Assembly: GCA_911728435.2 (NCBI GenBank)
Contig: OU452216.1
Span: 2,542,842 to 2,606,841 of the forward strand
DNA from: Apoderus coryli
Lineage: Eukaryota > Arthropoda > Insecta > Coleoptera > Attelabidae
Direction of reading: 5' to 3'
DNA length: 64,000 bases
Shown here: piece after piece, positions 42,155 to 53,845 of the stretch
Numbering within the stretch: the stretch's first letter is position 1
How the letters are laid out: every line of letters starts with the position of its first letter
Notes under the pieces: generated by a model
Told to the model about the DNA's origin: nothing
Seen by the model: only the letters and a program-made list of their open reading frames with translations
Databases searched by the model: none
Program-made: the position numbers and the translations under genes

Positions 42155-43228
42155 TCATTTGTTTGCGATAATATAACAAGTGAACTCTCTTTTAGTGATA
42201 AATTGACAGATGCGGTGTTGCCACTTCTATACGTAGCTGATACCAACTTTGAAATTTCAAATAGAACACCCTGTATTTTATTATATTTTTGAATAGTGCT
42301 CATAATTCTGTGTATATTTGATATAATAAGGTATATTTTTATCTGTTACCGTTTTAACGATTTTAATTATTTTGTGATTTTTATGCTAAAGCCGGGTATA
42401 ATTTAAAAATATATATTTTTGTACCGGGTCAAGCCAAGCGACTGATATTTTCAAAAACGTTTCTCAAGACATTAGAGTTGCGTAATTGATAACACTTGAT
42501 AGCCTATAATTATACAGGGTATTCAAAAAAATTGCACATTTTAAATACAACAAAATCGATTTTTTCAAAAGGAAAACCCTGTACATTTTTTATCTCAATG
42601 GATTGACAATTAAACTCCCTATAAAAAGATATAACAATGAATAATTATTTTGATTATGTCAATATTTTGACATATTAGGTGTCATGGCCTACTGGTAAAT
42701 TGAGTTATATTTAAAAATCTATTAGAGATAGGTATAGGCATATTATGTTATATCTTTTTATAGGGAATTTAACAGTCAATCGATTGAGATAAAAAATACA
42801 GGGTGTTCCATTTGAAAAAATTCGAGTTGTATTTTTTGTATTAAAAATATTGCAATTCTGTGAACACCCTGTATATTTATAGGCTATCAAGTGTTATCAA
42901 TTCTACGGCCTTGAGAAACGTTTTTGAAAATAACAGTCGCTTGGCTTGACCCAGAACAAAAATATTGATTTTTAAATTATACCCCGTTTTAGCATAAAAA
43001 CACAAAATAATTAAAATCTCAAAATCGGTAACAGATAAAGATATACCTTATTATACCAAATATACTAAGATTTATGAGCAGTATTCAAAAATATAATAAA
43101 ATACAGGGTGTTCCATTTCAAAGTTGGTATCAGCTACGTAAAAAGCGGCAACACCGCATCTGTCAATTTATGAATAAAAGAGAGTTCACATTGTTATTTT
43201 ATCGCAGACAAAATTTCATCTGTATATA
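42155..43228. repeat. Foldback element with ~470-bp arms
   Basis: Left arm about 42155-42625 and right arm about 42745-43228 are imperfect inverted copies: for example CTCTCTTTTAGTGATAAATT with its complement near 43170, GATGCGGTGTTGCC with GGCAACACCGCATC, and GTCAAGCCAAGCGACTG with CAGTCGCTTGGCTTGAC. A spacer of about 120 bp lies between. Several ACAGGGTGTT strings are embedded in both arms, so it may be composed of nested TIR elements. Confidence 0.85.
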
Positions 43229-43229
43229 T

Positions 43230-44490
43230 ATAGTACAATTACATGTATACCAAAATGCTGTTTGCTCTCTTATAATTCAAAATCAAATTTTATTAGTAAA
43301 AAGAAATTAAATTAAGCGCAAATAAGCCATTTAGAAGGATTTAGAGTGTTTAGTGATGTTATTTAGAATTAAAAAGTTTTATAGCCGATCTGGTCAATCG
43401 GATAATAGAAAATAATAATCTCTCTTTCTCAATACCAAAGATTAATCTACACAATAGATAGTCAGCCCAATGCATTAAAATCAGAACATCTCTAAGTATG
43501 CCTGCCACTACGTGGCGTAGACTAGCGTGTAAAGCATAGAGCAGTATTGTCACAGCCAGAAACCGTTTTGTAGTTTATTAATATCAGAAACAAAACGCAA
43601 CGTATAACAATTATTTAGATCATTTGCAACAGATATGCACCGGCAATGCTGTATTGTCTGAGAGAGAAATTGATGAAATTCTGTATTAATCTGGAGGGGA
43701 TACGCAGGAAGGGTAGAAAAAAAAACAAGCGAATGTGGTGTGTGTCGTGCTGTTGCCGATTCGTCGGTAAAAGAAACACACAGGGTGATTTATTACAAGT
43801 ACAGTATTGAAATAAAAGCCTAATTAAATTTAATATAATAATATTTAATCCATGTCATACATGTTTCAAGACTAGACCAGTCCCATGATCAGTGGCGAAC
43901 AATCGTTAAATGAAAAGCTTTTAGATAGAAACATACTTTTGACTAAATATTTCACGTAGACAATGTGGCAAAGATGTAACAAGATTGTTGTAGATCTTAT
44001 AATACCTATAATAAAAAAATTATCAGTGCTACCTATATTATATTAGGTATACCTATTATAATAGTCTGTCTCTTCATCAGGTATAAGTTCCACTTTATCG
44101 GTTTAGGTACTTAAATTTTACTTCTTTTTAATGTTTCTTCGGGTAAATAATAAGTTCGGTAGGAATAGGGCTTTGGGTATGAAACAAAAAAGATAGAAAA
44201 TAGAAATTTGATATAGGGGTAGTTCTAAGCATTTACAAGTTTGTGACGTGTAGCGATTTTCGATGCCGCCCCCGGAGGTATACATGAGGGCGGCGCAATG
44301 CCGTTTTAAATATCTCGTTTCGCTTTCTTGAAAAATAAAAAATTATAACTGATAACTGAAACTTAGTACTTAATACGTGGGCGTAAGAGGTAAGCTCACT
44401 TCACAGGTCTCTATTAATGAAAGAAAGTTAACATTTTGAGCATCTGCGTAAAATTAAATGTATCCGTTTGGTGGGTAGTTTTGATTACAA
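43230..44490. other. Gene-poor stretch
   Basis: No gene supported. Holds AAGATTAATCTACACAATAG at about 43438, whose complement is at about 46272 (29 bp shared), and a small GC-rich island near 44260-44310. Confidence 0.4.
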
Positions 44491-44491
44491 T

Positions 44492-44568
44492 AAGTCGGTG
44501 CCAAGCCCAAGCCCGAAACAAAATAAATCTATATTTACCTACTACCTATTTGGCTTGGTACCGACTAT
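44492..44568. repeat. Short hairpin
   Basis: AGTCGGTGCCAAGCC (44493) and GGCTTGGTACCGACT (ending about 44567) pair with one mismatch around a 45-nt loop. Confidence 0.65.
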
Positions 44569-45007
44569 TATGTGCATTGTTGTCTTTTGAATGATATTTG
44601 TATTTTGTTATTTTTCGTATTTTTTATTAGTTCTTTTGACAGCTCTGGTGTCATCAATACACCTGTATCCCGAATTGCACCAAATTGCGATGCTATTGAA
44701 CAAGCATATAATACTAAATATAATATTCTTTTTGAACTACCTGTATCTCGAAAACCAAGCTGTAGCGGACGCATGTACATATGAAATTTGTATCTTAAAA
44801 TTAGTCAAAGAATCACCCTTTAAAGTTTGTACAAGTACTTATGCAACACCCTGTATACATAGATACTTTGATTTGCAATTTGCAAATCTGTCAAACTAGG
44901 TAATGCTGTTTTTTTTTATTTACTTTCAAATATGGTGTTATGTAATTGTATTCAAATTAAATGTTTGGGGATTATATTTACGAGTTTTATTTTTTTATAT
45001 AGAGAAA

Positions 45008-45793
45008 CTGTTATTCAGTTTTTAAGGATCAATCTGAAGCAGACGATTGTACTTGTTAAAACATGAAAAAAGTTATTGTCGTGATACTTTTAACACCCTG
45101 TTGGTGGGTTTTTAAAGCTTTTTACGAAACGTGTTAACAATACAATCTACATAAATCGTTAGTTTTTTAAAGTTTTATGATCATTGCACAAAAACCAATA
45201 TTAGGGAGACTGTAAGTTTTTTTTCAATTCGGCGTTGCAGAATTTGAACCTAATTGTGATAATTGTGTTATTTTACTAGTATAGATATTTTTGAGTAAAT
45301 TAATTCGGTTATAATCGATGAGTAGAATCTTTGGAGTAAAATACATTTCACAAAAACCCTGAACCATATTTCTCAATAGATTTAAATTTTCATTAAAAAC
45401 AGATTAAAAATTCTAATTTTTTACATCCTGCATTTCGAAACCGTATTTTTTTAAATAATTATTGTCATGCTGGAAATTTCAAACCTTATTTACTTCAGCA
45501 ACTTGTAAAAAGCACAGCCTTTTTAATATTAACATTTCTTAAAATCGATATTACGCGATAACGATGACTTTCTATCAATATCACAGAAGGATACATTTAT
45601 TACGTATATAATTTGTTAGATTTTACATCTCCGAATTGAAACACACGCAAAAAATGTGCATAAAAAAGTTAGGGTAGCATTTCACGCCTGTATGCCCCTT
45701 TAATTTACCCGCCTCTGAGATTTATTTTTTCATAATGTTAACGACAAGTTGAATCTGCTGTTTGAGTTTGATCCTTAAAACTGAATCAGGTAA
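45008..45793. repeat. Possible TIR element with ~65-bp imperfect ends
   Basis: ATTCAGTTTTTAAGGATCAA at about 45013 pairs with the complement of TTGATCCTTAAAACTGAAT at about 45770, and weaker pairing continues inward for roughly 45 bp (CAGACGATTGTACTTGT with its counterpart). No coding sequence inside. Confidence 0.45.
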
Positions 45794-46308
45794 TAACCGG
45801 AAGTCCTATCTATAACGCCAAATTTCGTTAATTTAAATATAACTTTTTGATGCATCCTTATATCCGAAATTTAAAATTAAATGACTAAAATAATATTATT
45901 TTAGTCATTTAAAATTATTGTCTAAAACATTTAATAAACCAGCCCTGTATATTTATACTATTATAGTAATTTCTTTTATTTTCGTCCATACACATTAATC
46001 TTTGCGTAGATAGGTATACGTATACCATATAATTTTATATTACTACCCGACAAAAAACACTGCTGCACAGTAGTACATATATGATACCTATAATATAAAA
46101 ACAAACTCCCACCTCGTAGGGGAAAGTATACTCGTCCTTGTCTAACATTGCCCATATGATTATTTTATTTCAACACAATACATATAACGCCATCTACAAT
46201 TCCATGGTTGCATGTTTTTCTAATAGATGTAGCTCGTGTCGAGACAGTTTCAATTTTTGTTTTATGTCCCATATACGCTGACTATCTATTGTGTAGATTA
46301 ATCTTAAT

Positions 46309-46915
46309 CTTAAAATGACGATATTTCGAAAACTATGCATTTTAGAAAGTGATAACCGATTACAAAATTGCATTATTTTTTAATGTTAAGGAAGATAAAA
46401 TAATAATAATATACCCATTCCATTTGAAAAAATTGACTTTCAACTGTTTTTCTTGAACCGTTTTTAATATAATTTTTTGACCACCCTGTATAAACTAATC
46501 AGAAAATGTCTTGTCAATTCGAAAAAGAAGATCCCACCTGATAAGAAAAGCTGCAAAATAATTATTAAATACTGATTTACAAGGAAAAACGGAATTCTTA
46601 TGGAGCCCTAAACTGTCAATTTTGACATAAATCTTGATATAAGTCAAAAATGACTAACGTTAGGTATAGGACATGATACATGAAATATATCTGAAATCTT
46701 ATTTAGAATCCAAAAATGTAATAATATATAGGGTATTTCATTTAAAATAACAAAGTTGCAATCAACTTCCGGTATAACCGGAAGTGCTATGCCGTTGCTA
46801 TTATATTATTTGAGTAGAGCATATTTAACAATATAGACACTGAAATTTTCAAAATTCAATTCGAAGTAGTTTCTGAAATTATCTAATGGGTTACTACCGT
46901 AGGACACCCTGTATA
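46309..46915. repeat. TIR-type repeat, uninterrupted copy
   Basis: Same repeat as 48511-48630 plus 50469-50957, where a 1.84-kb element splits it. It runs from TAAAATGACGATATTTCGAA to GGACACCCTGTA and contains the palindrome ACTTCCGGTATAACCGGAAG at 46764. It serves as the empty-site reference for the insertion. Confidence 0.85.
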
Positions 46916-46919
46916 TGTG

Positions 46920-47890
46920 TGTATGGTAGTAGTGTATTTGTATTAATTTGTATGTTCATTGTAATTATTATTTATTATCATTGTGTATAATTTAATATAT
47001 ATAGCTAAAAATAAACTATTGAGAATAATGTGCCTTTTTTATTTCCTGACTTCCTATCTGTAATGCATAAAATGATTTTCAAATTAGATCGGTATCTTCA
47101 AATTATACATAAATATATTTGAGTATCGTTTTTCCGATATACGAAATGAAGGTTTTTCAGCTAGGCATAATAAAATAAGTTGAATAGCGGTTAAATTCAA
47201 AATCAAATGCGCGCCAAGGAAAGCCCCGCCCCAAATGCTCTGATTGGCTCGGCACGTTGACATTTTAATGTATGCTCCCGAAACGCCCCAAATTGGAATT
47301 CGGTGCATACCGATCGTGTTCTGTCATGTCATTTGTGTGTACGATATATTTATTATTTTGTACTTTCTTACATAGTTCAATTATATCTTTGCACTCACAA
47401 AATATTTATTAGTTAGAATTATCAATAAAAATAGTCCTCAAAATAAAAATTTAAGGTTAAGTGTGTCGTTAACGCGCCACGAATTGTTACACTTCAACTA
47501 GCTTTTTGAAGCATTCCATAAACATCTAGTTTGTACGTTAACGTATATGTTAGCGTTTACGTTTGATTTCAACTTCAAGTGTCTATTGTCTGATCTGTCA
47601 AACGGCAATTCGCTGAAATCGCTCATGAACCGTTCCAACCACCATTCTTTTCTGTAGCAAAATAAATGTGTGCCAGGGCAACGCATGCGCCTGCAATCGA
47701 TCCTAACAGTTCCGAATACAGTTTCATGACGATACGAAAACGGGGGGTTGGAACTAACCTAATAACTATCCAGTAGCCACTTGCCCAACAAATAATTTTA
47801 ATTCTCTTTGTTATTCTGCACGCGCCACTTTTCGACCCATCGATGTATTAACTCTAAGAGAGAGATATCACATTTCATTCATAAATTATA
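46920..47890. promoter_or_regulatory. Gene-poor stretch with promoter-like island
   Basis: 47210-47330 is GC-richer, with an SP1-type box (CCCCGCCCC at about 47223) and an inverted CCAAT box (TGATTGGC at about 47242) 12-20 bp apart. This resembles a promoter, but no gene could be attached on either strand. The remainder, including a moderately GC-rich piece at 47500-47760, is unassigned. Confidence 0.3.
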
Positions 47891-48498
47891 GTTTGTTTGG
47901 GCGCAGACAATAACAAACAACTACATGGAAGGAAGCGAGAAAAAACATCGGACTTTCTTGTCACTCCGGATGTTTCTTCCACCGTTGCGGCAACGTCGCT
48001 GTTTTGATTTTGACAAGATGCGACATGGAAATATTAATACCAGTGGCGTATTCCATAATAATGCTTTTACATTATATTTATTTATTTTATATAAAAAAAA
48101 AAGTTATATTTTAACTTTCTAGAAGTGAAAATAGCTTCTGTACATTAAACAAGAATCTAGATTAGGGGTTCCCAAACTTATTTTGTCTACTGCCCACTTT
48201 GAGAATAAATTATGTTTTCGCGCCCCCCTTTTTCCACCTACTTAAAAACCACTATAACTTCAAATTAAATTAATTAATTATTGTGAGCTATATTAGCAGA
48301 TATTAAACATTCATTCTAAACGAGACTTTTACTATAACCCACAAGAGTTAATTTGAGACCTGAGCGCAGTAGGTAGTACACAACGGCGTTCAAGTCTTAA
48401 GTTAACTCTTACGGGCTTAACCTGCCAATGAGAATGATTATTGAAACGCAACTTTATTGTATTCAGACAGAGTATCTTTTATTCAAAATAAAACAAAC
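47891..48498. repeat. Duplicated segment: hAT end plus flank (copy 2)
   Basis: Near-identical to 1-610, same orientation. The hAT terminus begins at 48164. Similarity ends at AAACAAAC (48498), after which unrelated repeat DNA starts, so the transposase gene present next to copy 1 is absent here. Confidence 0.85.
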
Positions 48499-48510
48499 GC
48501 TGCAGAAAAA

Positions 48511-50957
48511 TTTAAAATGACGATATTTCGAAAACTATGCATTTTAGAAAATGATAACCTATTAAAAATTGCATTATTTTTTAATGCTAAAGAAGATAAA
48601 ATAATAATAATATACCCATTCCATTTGAAACTAGCTGTTGCCCTCGAGGCACGAATAGCTCTCCATATTTAAGTGTAAAAGTAATAATTTTATGACCTTT
48701 TTGTCATTTATCTAAATTTAATAAATTTTTGTTTTGTTTTAGACATCAGCTATTTTTTTTTCAGTATCGGGTTTTGTGCCTTTTTCTTCTCTTTGGAGGC
48801 ACTATTTATACGCAGATATTTTATATTTCAGATCTAGGCCAAGTTCTTGAACGCAAATTAATTGATTTTTTTTAGTTTTATTATAAAATTTATTTTGCCC
48901 CCTTTTCTACTATTTAGGAACGCCTATGTAAACAAAATTGTTATGCTGCATGTTGTAGGTTATCCGTTAAGTAGTTTTTGAGTTATCACGGATACATTTT
49001 TTTTCTCACCCTTTTATAGAATTTTCACGGACGCCTATGGAACATTAATTTTTGTCGTGTATTTTTAACACCAATTCAACTAGTTAAATATAAATTTTTT
49101 TACATTTTAATTTTTTTTTATTTTACCCCTTTTTTTTCTATTTACGAACGCCTATGTAAATAAAAATTTTATGCTGCATTTTTTAGGTTATCTTATATGA
49201 AAGCTATATATAATTAGCCAATTTTTCTGGTATATTTGGAAAACATTTTTTTTTCGTTTTTGACCCTTTTTTAAGACTATTTTCGAACGCCTGTGTGAAC
49301 TAATTCTTTTATGTAACATTTTTTAGGTTATATTCTATCACAACTATAAAAAAATTATTCAATATTTCGGATAAGTTTAAGAACTATGATTTTTAAAATT
49401 TTTGAACCCTCTTTTAAACTTCTTGCCTACGCTCAATGTTAATCACCACCTATAAATATCCTGTAGTATTTTCGTACCAAATGTGGTTAAAATCTGTTAA
49501 GTGGTTTTTGAGTTATCACGGATACAAATTTTTTCTGACCCTTTTATAGAATTTTCACGGACGCCTATGGTACATTAATTTTTGTCGTGTATTTTTAACA
49601 CCTATTCATCTAGTTAAATATAAAAATTTTTACATTTTATTTTTTTTTTATTTTACCCCTTTTTCTACTATTTACGAACGCCTATGTAAATAAAAATTTT
49701 ATGCTGCATTTTTTAGGTTATCTTATATCAAAGCTATATATAATTAGCCAATTTTTCTGGTATATTTGAGAAACATTTTTTTTTCGTTTTTGACCCTTTT
49801 TTAAAACTATTTTCGAACGCCTGTGTGAACCAATTCTTTTATGGAATATTTTTTAGCTTATATTGTATCACAACTATGAAAAATTATTCCATATTTCGAA
49901 TAAGTTTAGGAAATATATATTTTTTATATTTTGACCCCTTTTCCACTATTTACGAACGCCTATGAAAGTAAGTTATTCATGACACATTTTATAGGTTATA
50001 TTCTATCAAAACTATAAATAACTAGTTAATATTTCTGCTATTTTTAAGAAATACGTTTTTTTTTCATCTTTTTTAATCTTTTTTACCCCATTTTACACTA
50101 TTTTCGAACGCCAATGTGGTCTAATATTTTATGTTCAATATTTTAGGTTATATTCAATTAAATGCGTAAAAAATTATGCAGTATTTCGAATAAGTTTATG
50201 AACTATGAATTTTTTTAATTTTTGAACCCTCTTTTAAACCCTTTGCCTACGCTCAATGTTTCCCAAAATCTAATCAGCTCCTTGCCATGTCCAATAGTAT
50301 TTTTGTATCAAATTTGGTTAAAATCTGTTAAGCAGTTTTTTAAAACTACTTATTTATGTATAAAATGACAAAAAACAAGTATTTCCGGTGAAATTAAAAA
50401 AAATTTTTTTTTCATGAAACTAATAGTCTCCATATATACATATATTACATATATGATATGGAGAGCTAAAAATTGACTTTCAACTGTTTTTCTTGAACTG
50501 TTTTCAATATAATTTTTTGACCACCTTGTATAAACTAATCAGAAAATGTCTTGTCAATTCGAAAAAGAAGATCCCACCTGATAAGAAAATACCTGCAAAA
50601 TAATTATTAAATACTGATTTACAAGGAAACAATGTAATTCTTATGGAGCGCTAAACTGTCAATTTTGACATAAATCTTGATATAAGTCAAAAACGACTGA
50701 CGTTAGATATAAGACATGATACATGAAATATGTCTGAAATCTTATTTAGAATCCAAAAATGTAATAATATATAGGGTATTCCATTTAAATTAACAAAGTT
50801 GCCATCAACTACCGGTATAACCGGAAGTGCTATGCCGTTGCTATTATATTATTTGAGTAGAGCATATTTGACAATATAGACACTGAAATTTTCAAAAATT
50901 CAATTCGATGTAGTTTCTGAAATAATCTAATGGGTTACCACCGTAGGACACCCTGTA
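48511..50957. repeat. TIR-type repeat, copy split by a 1.84-kb element
   Basis: 48511-48630 and 50469-50957 together match 46309-46915 end to end. The break falls inside an A-run after CCATTTGAAA, where the GCCTATG-family element has inserted. Confidence 0.88.
48631..50468. mobile_element. GCCTATG-family element, full-length copy
   Basis: Boundaries are set by comparison with the uninterrupted copy at 46309-46915. Left end CTGTTGCCCTCGAGGCACGA, followed by ATAGCTCTCCATAT; right end ATATGGAGAGCTAA. These two strings are complementary over about 13 bp. A hairpin (CTCCATAT/ATATGGAG) lies just before the right end. The interior has at least nine degenerate units, each with (C)GAACGCCTATG or ACGGACGCCTATGG, a T-rich stretch, TTTTAGGTTAT and an AGCCAATTTTTCTGG-type segment, spaced 110-150 bp. 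No coding capacity. The family is not one I can name; a Helitron-like end is possible (CTAA after a hairpin) but the left end lacks the TC start. Confidence 0.8.
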
Positions 50958-51004
50958 GATCTTTTGGAAAATAAAAATATAAGAAAATATAAGAAATTTA
51001 GGTC

Positions 51005-51215
51005 ACACTGCCTGCCGATCACCACTGATGAGTCGTGGATCGACGAAACGGCCGTCTGGTGGAAGCATAGTAGTGTGAAATAAATTTCCAACATAACTTA
51101 AAGTCTTGTTGCTTTATGTAACAAGCAATTCTTAAATAAAGCCTCCCTGCTAGGGGATTCGGGCGCATCTAGTGTTGGCAATAGGATATAATGAAGTTGT
51201 TACTTCTTATCCGGC
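51005..51215. repeat. Dispersed repeat family (see 11.8 kb)
   Basis: Shares ATCACCACTGATGAGT, the ATTTCCAACATAACTTAAAG string and CTAGTGTTGGCAATAGGATA with the repeat pieces at 11786-12440, partly inverted. Non-coding. Confidence 0.6.
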
Positions 51216-52385
51216 CATCGTTAATGAACTGTGTTTCACCCGGCATATTGCCTGTTCACGCTAGGTGTCGCCACAAACATCTCTCTCTCAAATAAAAATA
51301 TATTATTCGTACGAGGGCGGTAAAAATTGTATTCGTTGTCATTTAAATGAGGTAGGTAATGTTTAAATTAAAACTATTGGTACATAAAAGGTTTTTTTTT
51401 AATTTATTTTACACAAAATTAGCGATGTTTGATTTTTAACAAAAAAATGTAACAAAGATAATATACAAAAGAAAAATAAATTGAAAAAGTACAAAATTAC
51501 ATATACCTACTTAACTAAGTATTTACTAAATTAAAACATAGGTACGAAACACAATATTTTAGCACATAAAAAATAGAAAAGATATATTTGTAATAATATA
51601 CATTTTATATAGACCTTTAATCGATCAGCTATATTGTATATAAACTAAATAAATGTTATTATATTAAAATAAATCACCTAGCTGCTTAGACCAAAATTAA
51701 TATAGTTTGATTAGAACTTCTTATACTAATTCTGTATAGAAACTGGGGTTGTTAGTTTTATAGCATGGTAAAATCTAATAGATCTGTTCCTTATTATTTA
51801 TTTTCAAGATCTAAAATTGTGCTATTAATATCACATTATATTTTTTTAAAGATTTTGCAAAATTCTTAATTTTACATGAGGTTTTACCACTTTATTATTA
51901 GAATTTATTGCTTTGATTTGCACCTTTAAGTCGCGATTGGCAAATTTTAAATTATAATATGTGCGCATGCGTGTATAAGGAGATAAAAAATAGTCAAAAG
52001 GTAAATTACTACACGGATGAGCAAATGCTTCATTTTTAAAGAACTATTTTAATGTTTTACCAATATGATCTTGATTACGCAAGTTACTGAAATTCTCCAC
52101 AAATTAATATATTTTCAGTTTTGATTATAAATTCCACAATGCTAAGAGGAGGCAGATGTAGTCCTGTTTTTATATGTAGCCATATATGCCAAAATAATCG
52201 AATTTTCCTATTCCATCCATCTATAAAATCATACTTGCTCAAGCATGCTTTTTATTCCGTGGAAAAATATTCCAAAGAAGTTGTAGTTTTTAGCTTTTAG
52301 TCGTTTTTAATTTGTTTGTACCTATGTTATTTACACTTTCATGTTTTTTGTATGTAGATATAGTTTTTGTATTTTGACGTACTGC
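51216..52385. other. Gene-poor stretch
   Basis: AT-rich, with no supportable gene or clear repeat. Confidence 0.4.
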
Positions 52386-52387
52386 AA

Positions 52388-52620
52388 TTGTTTTAATAAT
52401 AATAATAATATTCTTTATTGTCTAACAGGCTAAAAATATAATCAATTCTATATCACAACAAACTAATTAATAATTCTAAAAAAAGAAACAAAACAAAAAC
52501 CGTATCAAGAACAATACATAATAATAATAAACGTAATTTCATAATTCCACACATTTATATAAGATATGAATATAAACACAAGACAAAACGTAGTCAATAA
52601 AGATTATTATTATTATATCG
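52388..52620. repeat. Two LINE 3' tails, head-out
   Basis: AATAATAATAATAATATTCTTTATTG at 52398 is, in reverse, an AATAAAG-(ATT)n LINE tail on the minus strand; CAATAAAGATTATTATTATTAT at 52598 is one on the plus strand. Only 3' ends are present. Confidence 0.5.
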
Positions 52621-52802
52621 ACAATTGACATTTAAATAATAATACGAGTATAGTGGAGAGAACTCTTAACAATTAACATATACCACGAATAACACCTAAC
52701 TAATTTGTGGTGAAGCCGACTCTGACAAATATTCTCACTACGAGAAACGTCATTTGCGAGAACAGACGCTGTTGCAAAATCTCAAAAGTCAAAGAACAGA
52801 AT

Positions 52803-53180
52803 CTAATCAGATTTTTGACTATAAGCAGAATATAATTTCATTTGTAAAAGTACAAACACACTTAAAGAAGTGTGTTTGTTTTTTAAATGTCTTTTGAAAT
52901 TTGAAGTGTCTATACATTTAAAAGTACATTGTTGACATTTGCGTAATTTACTTGTAATTGTATCCATTAGGTTTTTGTTTTCCGGATGATTATTGAGTAT
53001 ATGAGAATCAATGGACCCTTTTGTATTAAAATATTTATTACATAGAGTACAAAAAAATGGTGTAATATTGCTATGTTTTAATAAATGTTTTATTAAATTG
53101 CGCTTTTGATAATTGGTGTAATTGCAATGTGCACAATATAATTTTGGCAAATTTGTTCTTATTTCTTTATGATTTAACAT
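52803..53180 (-). CDS. C2H2 array copy 11 (distal, extended C-terminus)
   Basis: Last copy of the module array. Three C2H2 fingers: YCAHCNYTNYQKRNLIKHLLKH, then FFCTLCNKYF with the His pair, then CQQCTFKC with the His pair; all Cys and His ligands present. It lacks the TAA that ends the other copies; a short inverted sequence follows KNKHT and the frame continues for about 20 more codons. Its first finger is more like finger 4 of the main gene (LPKLYCAHCNY, LIKHLLKH) than like the other copies, so it is probably an older module. Confidence 0.75.
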   Translation of the reverse strand: MLNHKEIRTNLPKLYCAHCNYTNYQKRNLIKHLLKHSNITPFFCTLCNKYFNTKGSIDSHILNNHPENKNLMDTITSKLRKCQQCTFKCIDTSNFKRHLKNKHTSLSVFVLLQMKLYSAYSQKSD

Positions 53181-53192
53181 ATGTCTTTTACT

Positions 53193-53507
53193 TTAAGTGT
53201 GTTTGTTTTTTAAATGTCTTTTGAAATTTGAAGTTCCTATACATTTAAAAGTACATTGTTGACATTTGTGTATTTTACTTGTAATTGTATCCATTAGGTT
53301 TTTGTTTTCCGGATGATTATTGAGTATATGAGAATCAATGTACTCTTTGGAATTAAAATATTTATTACATAGAGTACAAAAAAATGGTGTAATATTGCGA
53401 TGTGTTAATAAATGTTTTTTTAAATTGCCTTTTTGATAAGTGGTGTAATTGCAATGTGCACAATTTAATTTTGGCAAAACTGTTCTTATTTCTTTATGAT
53501 TTAACAT
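53193..53507 (-). CDS. C2H2 array copy 10
   Basis: 104 codons, ATG to TAA, three fingers with all ligands intact (CAHC, CTLC, CQQC and their His pairs). The next copy starts 12 nt after its stop, so a readthrough would stay in frame. Nearly identical to copy 8. Confidence 0.75.
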   Translation of the reverse strand: MLNHKEIRTVLPKLNCAHCNYTTYQKGNLKKHLLTHRNITPFFCTLCNKYFNSKEYIDSHILNNHPENKNLMDTITSKIHKCQQCTFKCIGTSNFKRHLKNKHT

Positions 53508-53519
53508 ATGTCTTTTACT

Positions 53520-53833
53520 TTAAGTGTGTTTGTTTTTTAAATGTCTTTTGAAATTTGAAGTTCCTATACATTTAAAAGTACATTGTTGACATTTGTGTAT
53601 TTTACTTGTAACTGTATCCATTAGGTTTTTGTTTTCCGGATGATTATTGAGTATATAAGAATTAATGGACTCTTTCGTCTTATAATATTTATTACATAGA
53701 GTACAAAAAAATGGTGTAATATTGCGATGTGTTAATAAATGTTTTTTAAATTGCCTTTTTGATAAGTGGTGTAATTGCAATGTGCACAATTTAATTTTGG
53801 CAAAACTGTTCTTATTTCTTTATGATTTAACAT
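53520..53833 (-). pseudogene. C2H2 array copy 9, frameshifted
   Basis: Loss of one base in a seven-A run of the first finger (near 53743) breaks the frame after about 33 codons. Fingers 2 and 3 stay open downstream and retain CTLC and CQQC ligands. This is the only copy with a frameshift. Confidence 0.75.
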
Positions 53834-53845
53834 ATGTCTTTTACT

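Noticed and set aside
48631..50468. Helitron
   Set aside because: A hairpin and CTAA are present at one end, but the TC start is missing, and the A-run around the insertion prevents deciding whether there is a target duplication. Left unclassified.
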